Assembly: GCF_000515395.1 (NCBI RefSeq)
Contig: NZ_KI911782.1
Span: 496,001-560,000, forward strand
Source: Jiangella gansuensis DSM 44835
GTDB lineage: Bacteria > Actinomycetota > Actinomycetes > Jiangellales > Jiangellaceae
Reading direction: 5' to 3'
DNA length: 64,000 nt
In this document: piece by piece, positions 34,490-42,383 of the stretch
Position numbering within the stretch: the first letter of the stretch is position 1
Layout of the letters: each line of letters begins with the position of its first letter
Notes under the pieces: model-generated
What the model was told of the DNA's origin: nothing
The model's input: the letters and a program-made list of their open reading frames with translations, nothing else
Database searches by the model: none
Program-made: the position numbers and the translations under genes

Positions 34490-35569
34490 CTAGTCGACGA
34501 AATTCAACCGGACGAACAAAGATTGCCCATGCGTCGGTGGCCATAGTTCGCGGCGATGAAGGCGGCCTACGACGATGCCAGGAGAGACGCCGATCTGCTC
34601 GGCAAAGGTGATCACATCATCTTTGGACGTTAGCAAGGAAAGATCAGGATCAAAGATGCTTGGTATCAAGGTTTCCTGAGCAAAATCGTTCGCCTGACGC
34701 TCAAACTCGCTATCCTTCCCGTCGATCCCTTCGACGAAAAGCTGATCGCGCGGATGCAGCAGAACATGGCCGAGTTCGTGAAACAGTGTGAACCAGAACT
34801 GGCCATCGTTCTTTCCACGCAAAGAAAGCTGAATTATCGGATGCTTGCGAAGCCATCTCGTCGCACCGTATGCACGACACCCCTCGACCTCAGGCACAGC
34901 AACCAGGATTACCCCGAGTTCCGCAAGCCTCGCGGAAAGAATCTCCGGGTAGTTCGTGGACCGAGATAGGGAGCGAATATCCTCCAGCGATTCTCTGAGC
35001 CTTGATTCGCTGTACTCTTTTGCATTAGGAAACTCGTCCATAGCTTCAAGCTCACCCATACGGAGCCATGTAGCCACAGATGCGACGTCAATCCGGTGCG
35101 CTTCAGATTGCCTGAAGGCGGCGACAGGCTTCTGCAGCTGTAGACTCAGTTGGTCCGCATCCCCGACACCAAAAAAGGCCATGATCTCCCGGAGAAGGAT
35201 GCCCGGCTTACGGCGAGTTGCGGTGACTATTTGGTGCTTCCGCAGGTATGCGGAACTCTTGGCTAGCTGGTCCAATAGGTCGGTACGAGAAGCTAACTCT
35301 TCCTCTTGACCGAGACGCTCGATGTCGGCACGGTACGTCCCCTCAAGAGCGAGCCACCGCGCCGCAGGAACACCCGTCACCAGTTGGAGTCGGTTGGCGA
35401 AGTCGGGCGTAAGTGGCGCTCCAGCGATCACCCGGTTGACGTGCTTCCTGGACATACCCATCTGCTGCGCCAACTCGCCTTGGCTCACCTCGTGGTCGTC
35501 TAGCCACTCAGTGATGAACTCGCCCGTGGGCACCGCGTAGTCCGTAGGTCCTTCGTAGTACGTCGTCAT
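34490..35569 (-). CDS. HigA-type antitoxin fused to ImmA/IrrE metalloprotease domain
   Basis: A 359-residue two-domain protein. Residues about 15-75 form an XRE-type HTH of the HigA group (FITEWLDDHEVSQGELAQQMGMSRKHVNRVIAGAPL). The C-terminal half is an ImmA/IrrE peptidase with FWFTLFHELGHVLLH (HExxH) and the later FERQANDFAQETLIP (zinc-ligand Glu region). It follows the HigB-like toxin gene by 22 bases. The protease may cleave the antitoxin part or another repressor under stress, as ImmA does; that role is inferred. Confidence 0.85.
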   Translation of the reverse strand: MTTYYEGPTDYAVPTGEFITEWLDDHEVSQGELAQQMGMSRKHVNRVIAGAPLTPDFANRLQLVTGVPAARWLALEGTYRADIERLGQEEELASRTDLLDQLAKSSAYLRKHQIVTATRRKPGILLREIMAFFGVGDADQLSLQLQKPVAAFRQSEAHRIDVASVATWLRMGELEAMDEFPNAKEYSESRLRESLEDIRSLSRSTNYPEILSARLAELGVILVAVPEVEGCRAYGATRWLRKHPIIQLSLRGKNDGQFWFTLFHELGHVLLHPRDQLFVEGIDGKDSEFERQANDFAQETLIPSIFDPDLSLLTSKDDVITFAEQIGVSPGIVVGRLHRRELWPPTHGQSLFVRLNFVD

Positions 35570-35591
35570 GAACCTGCCTCCTCCCTGGCGC

Positions 35592-35879
35592 TCAGTGGTA
35601 GTCCTCGATGCTGATGACTAGTGCTAGGGCTTCCTCTAGAAAGGACACGACCAGTCGAAGGGCCCCGGTCACCTCCGCGGCAACGGTCCCAGCACGGTCA
35701 CCGTGCAGCGGATGCCAGCGTCCTGGTCCCTCGAACAGGTCCCGGTAGGTCGTCGCCGACTCTAGTTCCTTGATCCGCCGCTTGAGGCGCCTTACGCCTT
35801 CTTCACCCAACTCGCGTCGGGCCTCACGTTCGTTCGTGCAGAGGGTCAGGACATCCTTGTCCGCATACACGATCTTCAA
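35592..35879 (-). CDS. HigB-like toxin, RelE/ParE fold
   Basis: A 95-residue protein with VYADKDVLTLCTNEREARRELGEEGVRRLKRRIKELESA, YRDLFEGPGRWHPLHGDRAG and a C-terminal FLEEALALVISIEDYH, the pattern of the HigB 'killer protein' family. It is expected to be a ribosome-dependent mRNA interferase. Toxin-first order with the antitoxin downstream matches HigBA modules. It stabilises the element by addiction. Confidence 0.82.
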   Translation of the reverse strand: MKIVYADKDVLTLCTNEREARRELGEEGVRRLKRRIKELESATTYRDLFEGPGRWHPLHGDRAGTVAAEVTGALRLVVSFLEEALALVISIEDYH

Positions 35880-36349
35880 CGGGTGCTACCCACTAGGTAA
35901 CAGTAGCCGAGCTTGCCGTGTTCCGGCCATAGGTGGCTGATGCGCGCGTCTGCCCCCATGTCAGCCCCTTCACCCCCCATGTCACGTATGGCGATGCCTG
36001 TCCGTTCGGATCACTGATCATGTTGCCTAGGTCCGGGTTCCGCAACTAGCCGGCGCACCGCAGCTCTAGCCCGGCCTTAGGCTCAAACCGCAGCGCGGAC
36101 GACCGGGGGACTGTACCGACAGGCTGGGACTCTTGCTTCCGCTCAAGTAGGGCTGCTAGCCCGGACAGACGCCGTTGATCCGCCACTAACGCCTGTGCCA
36201 ACACGAACCCCTGGACGACGGTAGATTGAGACGATGCCACCGGGTCCCCGATGGAGATGAGCGCAGCTCAGAGGATGTCTGTGGACGCTAACGGAGCACC
36301 GTTGGCCGCCTACGGATCAGATGCGGATCGCCCCAGCATTCGGCTGTTG
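35880..36349. other. 470-bp stretch without a convincing gene
   Basis: Only one short frame (36046-36240, minus, 64 codons, starting MASSQSTVVQGF) could be real; it lacks a clear ribosome site. The rest holds the probable promoter of the higBA operon near 35890-35960. No strong repeat was seen. Confidence 0.4.
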
Positions 36350-36727
36350 CTACACAGCGTGCAAGCGGATGGGCTTGTTCAAGGCGTCGGCCAAGTGGGC
36401 GAGGTCGCCTGGGTCACTGCTGACGACGAGGTCGCCGCGCGAGAGCGCGGAGATGACGACCGTGGCGTCAACAACATCGCTTGTTCTCGCGGCTGCGCAT
36501 GCGGCGCCGGCATCGCGGGCCAGTTGTTCGGTCATCGGCTCGATCTTGCAGCCACGTAGCAGGCGCGAGAGCTGGTGCTGTGGGCCGCCGCGCCATGCTT
36601 GCGCCAGGACGGCGGCGGGGACGACAGGGCGGATTTCGTGGCGTAGCGCGTCACGATGGAGCGCCCAGATGTCGACGCGGTTGGCTTCCGCCGCGACCAG
36701 GGCGCCGGTGTCGTAAGTGATGCCCAT
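36350..36727 (-). CDS. PIN-domain toxin (VapC-like)
   Basis: A 125-residue putative ribonuclease. The acidic positions are YDTGAL (Asp 6), TSDVVDATVV (Asp pair near 85) and VVSSDPGDL (near 103). The usual second acidic residue is replaced in VPAAVLAQAWRGG, which seems typical of this actinobacterial branch. The start ATG 36727 overlaps the antitoxin stop (TGATG). It forms a VapBC-type module with the upstream gene. Confidence 0.85.
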   Translation of the reverse strand: MGITYDTGALVAAEANRVDIWALHRDALRHEIRPVVPAAVLAQAWRGGPQHQLSRLLRGCKIEPMTEQLARDAGAACAAARTSDVVDATVVISALSRGDLVVSSDPGDLAHLADALNKPIRLHAV

Positions 36728-36981
36728 CAGTCAGTGATGACGCCCTCGCGGACCAGCACGTCGTGCGCCTTGCGTGCCTCGTCGGCGGGGATCGGTCCGT
36801 GCTCGGCCTCGAACTCCTCGACGGCGAGCAGGCCATCGAGGACGGCGGCGCGTTCGGCCGGCATGATGGCGGCCAGGCGCTCGCCGTGGTCGGTCAGGTA
36901 GATGACCTCCCCGGTGGACGTGGCTCGGCTGATCACCTCGCTGAGGTGATCCTTCGCGTCCTGCACCGGCATCTCGGACAT
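36727..36981 (-). CDS. Phd/YefM-type antitoxin
   Basis: An 84-residue antitoxin. The DNA-binding N-terminal part is VQDAKDHLSEVISRATSTGEVIYLTDHGERLAAIMP, and the flexible acidic C-terminus (FEAEHGPIPADEARKAHDVLV) would wrap the PIN toxin. ATG 36981 is preferred to 37014. It is co-transcribed and coupled to the toxin, and probably represses its own promoter. Confidence 0.83.
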   Translation of the reverse strand: MSEMPVQDAKDHLSEVISRATSTGEVIYLTDHGERLAAIMPAERAAVLDGLLAVEEFEAEHGPIPADEARKAHDVLVREGVITD

Positions 36982-37141
36982 AGTCCCAGCGTACGGCAGA
37001 AGCTCAGCAGACACAGCAGTCTCACTTTCGATCGAGACGACGCAGGCTCGGGAATGGTCGTGCGTCGTCGCAGCTCGTATGGGGATACGGCTGGTCCCGT
37101 CGCACCATCAGCGGACGCGACGAGACCAGCCGGCACAACTG

Positions 37142-37438
37142 TCAGAGGTCGTCGCGGCCGGCTCGTCGCCGGATGCGGTCGACGGCCTCGCGGATCGCCT
37201 CGTGCAGTAGCTCGGCCTCATGCCTCCCGAGGCGGACCACGGTGCTACGGCCATGACGCGGCACGGTCGTCAGCTCGACGCCGATGATCGAGCTGTGCGG
37301 GCGGACGACGTTGACGCCGAGCACCCAGCGTCCCGAGTCGGCCGGGATCGACTCCAGGTAATCCCGGTGGATGGTGTGCACGCCGGCCTCGTCGCACCAC
37401 TTCACGCCGCAGCTCTCGCGATCAGCGGCGGCGGTCAT
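37142..37438 (-). CDS. Hypothetical protein, element cargo
   Basis: A 98-residue protein with ESIPADSGRWVLGVNVVRP and a basic helical end (HEAELLHEAIREAVDRIRRRAG). ATG 37438 overlaps the upstream stop by four bases, so it forms a pair with the 174-residue gene. No family recognised; there is no signal peptide or membrane helix. Confidence 0.6.
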   Translation of the reverse strand: MTAAADRESCGVKWCDEAGVHTIHRDYLESIPADSGRWVLGVNVVRPHSSIIGVELTTVPRHGRSTVVRLGRHEAELLHEAIREAVDRIRRRAGRDDL

Positions 37439-37959
37439 GATGCGTTCTCCACGTCGGCGCGGTGGACCTTGCGCAGATCACCCACGACGGTCTCCAGCTC
37501 GCCCAGCGTTACACCGGCCGCCGACAACGCAGCCGCGATGCGGTCGACCAGCTCGCGATGGGCATCGGCGGTGAGGGCGTAGCCGTCCTGGGGGAACAGC
37601 AGACCGGATTCGAGCAGTTCCAGACCGTCGTCTCGCTCGGCCAGCCGCCGCAACTGCTCGATGATCTGCGCATCCGTCGCGCCGGGCAGGTAGCGCTCAC
37701 GGACATTGGCCAGCAGCCTCGGTGTCCACGTCGCCTGCTGCGCGACCTCGGCCATCCGCAGCAGCTCCAGTGCCGTCCGGCGGACCTCTTTCAGGTTCAG
37801 GCCGACCTTGGCGTACATGTCGGTCTCGATCGGCTTGATCTCCAGGTCAATGTGCGCGTTCCCGTGCAGCAGGTGCGCCACCATCTCACCGACCATCTCG
37901 TCGACGAACGGCGCGCGGGCGATGATCTCTCTCTTGTCACGTTCAGGTACGTTGACCAC
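37435..37959 (-). CDS. Hypothetical protein, element cargo
   Basis: A 174-residue, mostly helical acidic protein beginning (GTG) VNVPERDKREIIARAPFVDEMVGEMV. GGGAGAG precedes the start. It contains KVGLNLKEVRRTALELLRMAE and a C-terminal coiled-coil-like ALSAAGVTLGELETVVGDLR. It is coupled to the 98-residue gene downstream. No family recognised. Its position next to attR is where elements usually keep recently acquired cargo. Confidence 0.6.
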   Translation of the reverse strand: MVNVPERDKREIIARAPFVDEMVGEMVAHLLHGNAHIDLEIKPIETDMYAKVGLNLKEVRRTALELLRMAEVAQQATWTPRLLANVRERYLPGATDAQIIEQLRRLAERDDGLELLESGLLFPQDGYALTADAHRELVDRIAAALSAAGVTLGELETVVGDLRKVHRADVENAS

Positions 37960-38210
37960 GGGTCTCTCCCTGGCTAGCTCAGGTTGGGATCAAGTCCCCG
38001 GCCCGGTGTTCCAGCACCGGCCGGGGGCGACTAACTGATGAGGACGCGCAGGCACCAGGCGGGCCACGTGGCCGCGCAGCTAAGAGGCAGCGAAGAGGCA
38101 TCAGAACCCGCACCGCCCACGAACAAGGGCCAGTATCAGCCGCCATCCTGACCTGCGCAGATGGACCGCCAACGGCAACGGACGACAGCGGACGACGAGC
38201 CCGATCCGCA
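37960..38210. other. Gene-free right end of the integrated element
   Basis: It carries the promoter side of the 37959 gene and about 170 bp before attR. No coding frame or strong repeat is visible. Confidence 0.4.
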
Positions 38211-38254
38211 CTGTCAAGGCGGAGGTCGCGGGTTCAAGTCCCGTCAGGACCGCC
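38211..38254. repeat. attR: copy of the tRNA-Asp 3' half
   Basis: It is identical over 44 bp to 28265-28308 (anticodon loop to discriminator). The 5' half of a tRNA is missing here, so it is not a tRNA gene but the right attachment site. Confidence 0.92.
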
Positions 38255-38473
38255 AGCAAAACCCCGAGGCCAGGCGCTTGCCGCCTGGCCTTGATCTGTT
38301 TTGGTGGTCGGTTCGGTCCGCAGATCGTTCGCAGTTCGGGCGATCTCGTCGAGTCGGTCCGCCACAGGGTGGAGTCGTCCTCGAACAGATCGGCGTCATG
38401 GACGCCTTCGCACGCCCCAGCATCCGCTGCACGGCGTTCACGTTCGCCCCTACGAACACGGCTCGTCCTACGC

Positions 38474-38489
38474 ATACCCATATGGGTAT
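38474..38489. promoter_or_regulatory. 16-bp perfect palindrome, candidate ArsR-family operator
   Basis: ATACCCATATGGGTAT is fully self-complementary and ends 12 bases before the ArsR-family start. ArsR/SmtB proteins bind such AT-containing dyads over their own promoters. Confidence 0.65.
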
Positions 38490-38501
38490 ATGATTGCGGT
38501 C

Positions 38502-38846
38502 ATGGCACGAGCAGCGACGACGTCGGACGTCTTCAACGCGATCGCCGAGCCGCAGCGCCGGGAGCTCCTGGTGCTGCTGCGGGCGGGTGAGCAGCCGGTG
38601 ACCGAACTGGCCCAGGAACTAGGGATGACTCAGCCAGGGGCATCCAAACACCTGCGGGTCCTCCGGGAGGTCGGGCTGGTCCGGGACCGCAAGGCCGGCA
38701 AGCGGCGCCTCTACTGCCTGGACGCCCGCGGGCTTCGCACGATCCACGAATGGACCGGCGGGTTCGAGCAGTTCTGGAACGAGAGCCTCGACCGGCTGGA
38801 CGCGTACGCGCAGGAACTCAAGCAGGAAAGCAAGAGGAGTGGCTGA
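38502..38846 (+). CDS. ArsR-family (metalloregulator-like) repressor
   Basis: A 114-residue winged-helix regulator: SDVFNAIAEPQRRELLVLLRAGEQPVTELAQELGMTQPGASKHLRVLREVGLV, with no metal-binding cysteines. This is the subgroup paired with SRPBCC (AHSA1) genes. ATG 38502 is chosen; ATG 38490 is possible. It is the first gene of a three-gene operon with overlapping ends, preceded by a perfect palindrome. Confidence 0.88.
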   Translation: MARAATTSDVFNAIAEPQRRELLVLLRAGEQPVTELAQELGMTQPGASKHLRVLREVGLVRDRKAGKRRLYCLDARGLRTIHEWTGGFEQFWNESLDRLDAYAQELKQESKRSG

Positions 38847-39345
38847 TGAGCGAGACAGACAAGGAGCACCGGCGCCGTCCGCGGACCGGGAGATCATGAT
38901 CTCTCGGGTCATCGACGCCCCACGGGAGCTGGTGTTCGAGGCGTTCACCCAGGTGCGGCACCTGTCGCGGTGGTGGGGACCGGAGGGATTCACGACCACG
39001 ACACTGGGGTTCGAGTTCCGAGTCGGCGGGGAGTGGGACTTCGTGATGCACGGACCGGACGGGACCGACTATCCCGAGTGGATCACCTGGACCGAACTCA
39101 TCCCGCCGGAGCGGATCAAGTTCCTCCATGGCGAGTACCGCGACGACCCCGACGCCTTCGAGTCGGTCCTGACGTTCGAGTCCGTTGGGGCGGCGACCCG
39201 GATCGAGATGCGCACGGTGTTCGCCACCAAGGAGCTGCGCGACGAGGCGGTCGAGAAGTACCACGCGGTCGAGGGCGGGCAGCAGACCCTGAGCAACCTG
39301 GCGGTCTACGTCACAGCGCTTGTTCGTAACGGAGCGGAGGGCTGA
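38839..39345 (+). CDS. SRPBCC (AHSA1/START-like) family protein
   Basis: A 168-residue ligand-binding fold. EIMISRVIDAPRELVFEAFTQVRHLSRWWGPEGFTTTTL and FRVGGEWDFVMHGPDG are the AHSA1-type signature. The start is GTG 38839, overlapping the ArsR stop by eight bases. Such proteins accompany ArsR regulators widely in actinobacteria; the ligand is unknown. Its stop overlaps the next start (TGATG). Confidence 0.86.
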   Translation: MADERDRQGAPAPSADREIMISRVIDAPRELVFEAFTQVRHLSRWWGPEGFTTTTLGFEFRVGGEWDFVMHGPDGTDYPEWITWTELIPPERIKFLHGEYRDDPDAFESVLTFESVGAATRIEMRTVFATKELRDEAVEKYHAVEGGQQTLSNLAVYVTALVRNGAEG

Positions 39346-39965
39346 TGGCGGGGAAGGTGTTCTTCAGCGTGTCGATGTCGCTGGACGGGTTCATAGCGCC
39401 CGAATCCCTCTCGGAGTTGATGGGGCAGCAGTGGATGGAGCTGCAGGCGTGGATGTTCCCGCTGCGGTTCATCCGCGAGAACTTGAGTCTCGGCGAGGGC
39501 GGTGAAGAGGGGCGCGACAACGACATCGCGCGGGAGGCGTTCGACCGCACCAGCGTGAACATCATGGGCAAGCGCATGTTCGACGCCGGCGAGCAGATGT
39601 GGCCGGAGAACGCCCCGTTCCATACACCGGTGTTCGTCGTGACGCACGAGAAGCGTGACCCCTGGGAGCGGCCCGGCGGCACAACCTTCCACTTCGTGAA
39701 CGACGGCATCGAGTCCGCGCTCGAGCAGGCCCGCGAGGCTGCCGGCGACCGCGACGTGCGTATCGCGGGTGGCGGCGCAACGATCCTGGAGTACCTGAAC
39801 GCCGGCCTGGTCGACGAGTTCACGATCGCGCTCTCACCCGTGCTGTTCGGCTCCGGAATCCGCCTGTTCGAGGGCGTCGACGCCGCCCGCGTGGCCCTCG
39901 AGCCGCTACGTGCTGAGCCAACCGATCGGGTCACCCACCTGAGCTACGCAGTTCGAAAGCGGTGA
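39345..39965 (+). CDS. RibD C-terminal / dihydrofolate-reductase-fold protein
   Basis: A 206-residue protein. VFFSVSMSLDGFIAPES at the N-terminus, FDRTSVNIMGKRMFDAGEQMW, and VRIAGGGATILEYLNAGLVDEFTIALSPVLFG mark the RibD_C family with an NADPH-binding GGG loop. The reductase substrate is unknown. It is co-translated with the SRPBCC gene. Confidence 0.87.
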   Translation: MAGKVFFSVSMSLDGFIAPESLSELMGQQWMELQAWMFPLRFIRENLSLGEGGEEGRDNDIAREAFDRTSVNIMGKRMFDAGEQMWPENAPFHTPVFVVTHEKRDPWERPGGTTFHFVNDGIESALEQAREAAGDRDVRIAGGGATILEYLNAGLVDEFTIALSPVLFGSGIRLFEGVDAARVALEPLRAEPTDRVTHLSYAVRKR

Positions 39966-39997
39966 CGCACTCTTCATGTGCCGGCACCGGCCAGCGT

Positions 39998-40082
39998 TGA
40001 TCATCGACGATCCGGCACGCCACCAGGCGTTCTCCCGCTCCACCATGCCTACATACCTGGTGGAGCGGGAAGAAGCCTCGTG
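39998..40082 (+). repeat. GATCA palindromic repeat, family A copy 2
   Basis: TGATCAT (39998-40004) is followed about 20 bases later by GGCGTTCTCCCGCTCCACCA, a short loop, then TGGTGGAGCGGGAAGAAGCC. It is the same hairpin as in the other family A copies, placed between the convergent RibD and Nramp-like genes. Confidence 0.75.
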
Positions 40083-40126
40083 AGGTCCGCAACCAGCAGG
40101 CCGTGCACGAGCGGCTGAGCGGGGAA

Positions 40127-41452
40127 CTAGAAGAAGATCCCCATGATCGCCTGGTAGGACGCCCAGAAGCCGATGCCGCCGACGACGACCAGGGCGGCGG
40201 TCACCCACCACCGGTTGACGTACTGCGGCAGGACGAACCTGCTGCTGGAGGTCAGCACGATCACCGCGATGATGATGACCGGGGCGGCCACCGCGGCCAG
40301 GGCGTTGACGAGGATCGTGAGTTCCACGAACGACGGCATGGCCGGGATGGAGAACATCAGCGGCAGCACCAGGAGGAACCCTCCCTGCAGCCACCGGAAC
40401 GACGCCCTCTTCTCGAAGTCCGCGGCGGCGAGCTGCGTGGCCTCGTCGGCACTCGACTGGACGGTGTGGGTGACTCCGTCCATCAGGAGCTTCGTCTGCC
40501 CGTATGAGTACGCCGGGAACGTCGTGAACGTGATGAAGAACAGGCCCAGCCAGAACAGGACCTCGCCGAGCTGCCCGATCGTGTTGCCCAGCAGCATCGC
40601 GAGCGTGTTCACGTCGTCGATCGCGCTGCCGGAAACGTCCGCCTCCGCCGCGGTGACCCAGATCGCGAGGTTGATCACGAGGATCACCATGATCCCGACG
40701 AACAGGTCGATGAGCTGGATCTTGCGATGCCCAGGTGTGAGCCAGCCTTTGTCCTGCAGGAAGTAGTTGTACATCAGGTTCGTGGTCGACCCGCCGACGC
40801 CGCCGATGAGGGCGGCGACGATGACGAGGCTCTCGACGCCGCCCGTGCTCTCGGGAACCTGGAAGGCAAGGCCCTCCACGAACGCCACCGGGTCGAAGCC
40901 CTGGATGACGGCGACGGTGCCGAAGCTGACGAGCAGGATGATGGCCGCGGCGCGGGCGGTGAACTCCAAGGTCGCATACTGACGACGGGTGAACAGCAGA
41001 ACCAGCGTGATCGCCACGAGGCCCGCCGCTGAGTAGAAGACTCCCCATTCGGAGTCGCCCGGACGCCCGATGAGGTTGTAGAACGCGGTGCCGGCGCCTT
41101 TGATGATGTACGTCGCGTAGCCGAAGCCGAGAATGAACGCACACAGCCCCACGAGCAGCGGCAGAGGGCGCCAGAGCCGGCGGAACCCTTCCATGATCGA
41201 GTTGCTCGAGACGTTGTTGCACAGGACGTACTTCGCGATCGCGGAGACGAACACGTAGCGCGCGAGCAGCGACAGCACCAATGCCCAGATCAGGACGTAG
41301 CCGTAGTCGGCACCGGAGACCGACGAGGCGACGAGGTCGCCGGCGCTCATCCACGCCAGGGCCATGACGACGCCAGGCCCCAAGGAGCGCAGGTAGCCCC
41401 CAAATCCTTCCGGCACTGCGGCCACGGTGAGTCTGGATTCGGTGGCTACCAT
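40127..41452 (-). CDS. Nramp-related transporter lacking canonical metal-site motifs
   Basis: A 441-residue, 11-helix protein of the Nramp (SLC11) superfamily. The TM1 region LGPGVVMALAWMSAGDLVAS and the following GADYGYVLIWALVL align with Nramp TM1, but the metal-binding DPGN is SAGD. In TM6 the MPH motif is replaced (GGVGGSTTNLMYNYFLQDKGW). Mn/Fe transport is therefore doubtful, and another cation or a small organic substrate is more likely. It faces the FAD oxidoreductase across a shared control region and lies next to a GntR gene on the same strand. Confidence 0.8.
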   Translation of the reverse strand: MVATESRLTVAAVPEGFGGYLRSLGPGVVMALAWMSAGDLVASSVSGADYGYVLIWALVLSLLARYVFVSAIAKYVLCNNVSSNSIMEGFRRLWRPLPLLVGLCAFILGFGYATYIIKGAGTAFYNLIGRPGDSEWGVFYSAAGLVAITLVLLFTRRQYATLEFTARAAAIILLVSFGTVAVIQGFDPVAFVEGLAFQVPESTGGVESLVIVAALIGGVGGSTTNLMYNYFLQDKGWLTPGHRKIQLIDLFVGIMVILVINLAIWVTAAEADVSGSAIDDVNTLAMLLGNTIGQLGEVLFWLGLFFITFTTFPAYSYGQTKLLMDGVTHTVQSSADEATQLAAADFEKRASFRWLQGGFLLVLPLMFSIPAMPSFVELTILVNALAAVAAPVIIIAVIVLTSSSRFVLPQYVNRWWVTAALVVVGGIGFWASYQAIMGIFF

Positions 41453-41535
41453 GCGAGATCACTACTCCTCGTTGAGTACTGCTCCGGGTGCGGTCACTGC
41501 GGATTTCGGGTTCCTGGCGAGTCGGTCGGTGCTCA

Positions 41536-42225
41536 TCAAGGGAGGGGGCTGTCGCCGGCCAGGTGCGTTCGAAGGAAGCCGGCCCAGGTCGCCACGTGTG
41601 TGCGCATGGCGTGTTCGGCGCCGTCGGCGTCGCCGCGGCTGATGGCTTGCGCGATGGTGAGATGCTCTTCCGCGGCCCGCCGTGCCCACGATGGGGATGC
41701 GTGGCCGTAGGTCAGCCGTCGGCACAGCCGCACACGATCGTGGATGGTCGCGAGCAGTTCGATGACCGTGGCGTTCCGGCTGCCCTGGGCGATGGCGTCG
41801 TGGAAGTCGTTGCCGAGTGCGGACTCCTCGGCCGGGTCCATCGTGATCGACCTGTCGATCAGGCCTTTGAACTGCGCCATGAAGGGTTCGAGATAGTTCT
41901 CGTCGACACGTTCGGCGGCGAGCCGCGCGGCCATCCCCTCCAGGGCTTCGCGCGCCTGGTAGAGGCTCTGCATGTTCTCCGCGCTGAACTGACGGACCTG
42001 CGCGCCTCGCTGCGCGACGATGGAGACGAGCCCGTCCCGTTCCAGTTGCCGAAGCGCCTCACGTACCGGTACCCGGCTCACGGCCAGCTCGTCGGCGATC
42101 ACCCGCTCCGGAATGGGATGCCCGGGTTCGTAATGACCGCTGAGGATCCGAGCGCGCAGCTCCTGACGGATGGCCTCGTACTTGCGCGTGCCGCCTTCGC
42201 CACGGCTGTGCTTCGTCGCGGTCAT
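41536..42225 (-). CDS. GntR-family regulator, FadR/FCD subfamily
   Basis: A 229-residue regulator. The winged HTH is YEAIRQELRARILSGHYEPGHPIPERVIADELAVSRVPVREALRQLERDGL; the FCD effector domain carries LYQAREALEGMAARLAAE, NDFHDAIAQGSRN and EEHLTIAQAISRGDADGAEHAMRTH with conserved metal-site histidines. FCD regulators respond to carboxylic acids. Twin TGGTATACCR sites lie just upstream. It probably controls both the Nramp-like gene (83 bases downstream) and the divergent oxidoreductase. Confidence 0.88.
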   Translation of the reverse strand: MTATKHSRGEGGTRKYEAIRQELRARILSGHYEPGHPIPERVIADELAVSRVPVREALRQLERDGLVSIVAQRGAQVRQFSAENMQSLYQAREALEGMAARLAAERVDENYLEPFMAQFKGLIDRSITMDPAEESALGNDFHDAIAQGSRNATVIELLATIHDRVRLCRRLTYGHASPSWARRAAEEHLTIAQAISRGDADGAEHAMRTHVATWAGFLRTHLAGDSPLP

Positions 42226-42237
42226 CGGAACTCCGAG

Positions 42238-42268
42238 TGGTATACCAACATCGCGCTATGGTATACCG
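42238..42268. promoter_or_regulatory. Twin GntR operators TGGTATACCR
   Basis: TGGTATACCA (42238-42247) and TGGTATACCG (42259-42268) are centred exactly 21 bp apart, two helical turns. The motif matches the FadR/FCD-type GntR operator pattern. The pair lies 13 bases from the GntR start and 116 bases before the FAD oxidoreductase start. Confidence 0.8.
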
Positions 42269-42383
42269 GACCCAGGTCGAGTCAAGGTCTTGGCGGCTGA
42301 CGATTCCGGCGAGTGAGTTGGCGCTGCTCACCACGTCCGTGGCCCATCTGGCAACGCGTACGACGGCTACCGAAAGAGGAACC

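Larger units (their letters stand above)
28265..38254. mobile_element. pSAM2-like integrative element (AICE type) in tRNA-Asp, without tra
   Basis: A 9,990-bp element bounded by 44-bp direct repeats of the tRNA-Asp 3' half. It holds the compact rep-xis-int operon with overlapping genes, a divergent GntR/KorSA-like repressor, and cargo of toxin-antitoxin modules and unknown genes. An FtsK/SpoIIIE-like TraB translocase, normal in actinomycete integrative conjugative elements, is not present, nor are spread genes. It therefore can probably excise and replicate but not transfer alone. Base composition dips between about 33.2 and 35.9 kb. Confidence 0.88.

Noticed and set aside
34490-35569. Phage-type ImmA/IrrE with a separate repressor
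   Set aside because: The HTH and protease are in one chain, and the toxin gene directly upstream fits HigBA better.
38211-38254. A second tRNA-Asp gene
   Set aside because: Only the 3' half is present, without acceptor 5' strand or D-arm; it is the attR repeat.
40127-41452. Annotation as a manganese transporter MntH
   Set aside because: Both canonical metal-binding motifs are replaced, so the MntH name would be misleading.
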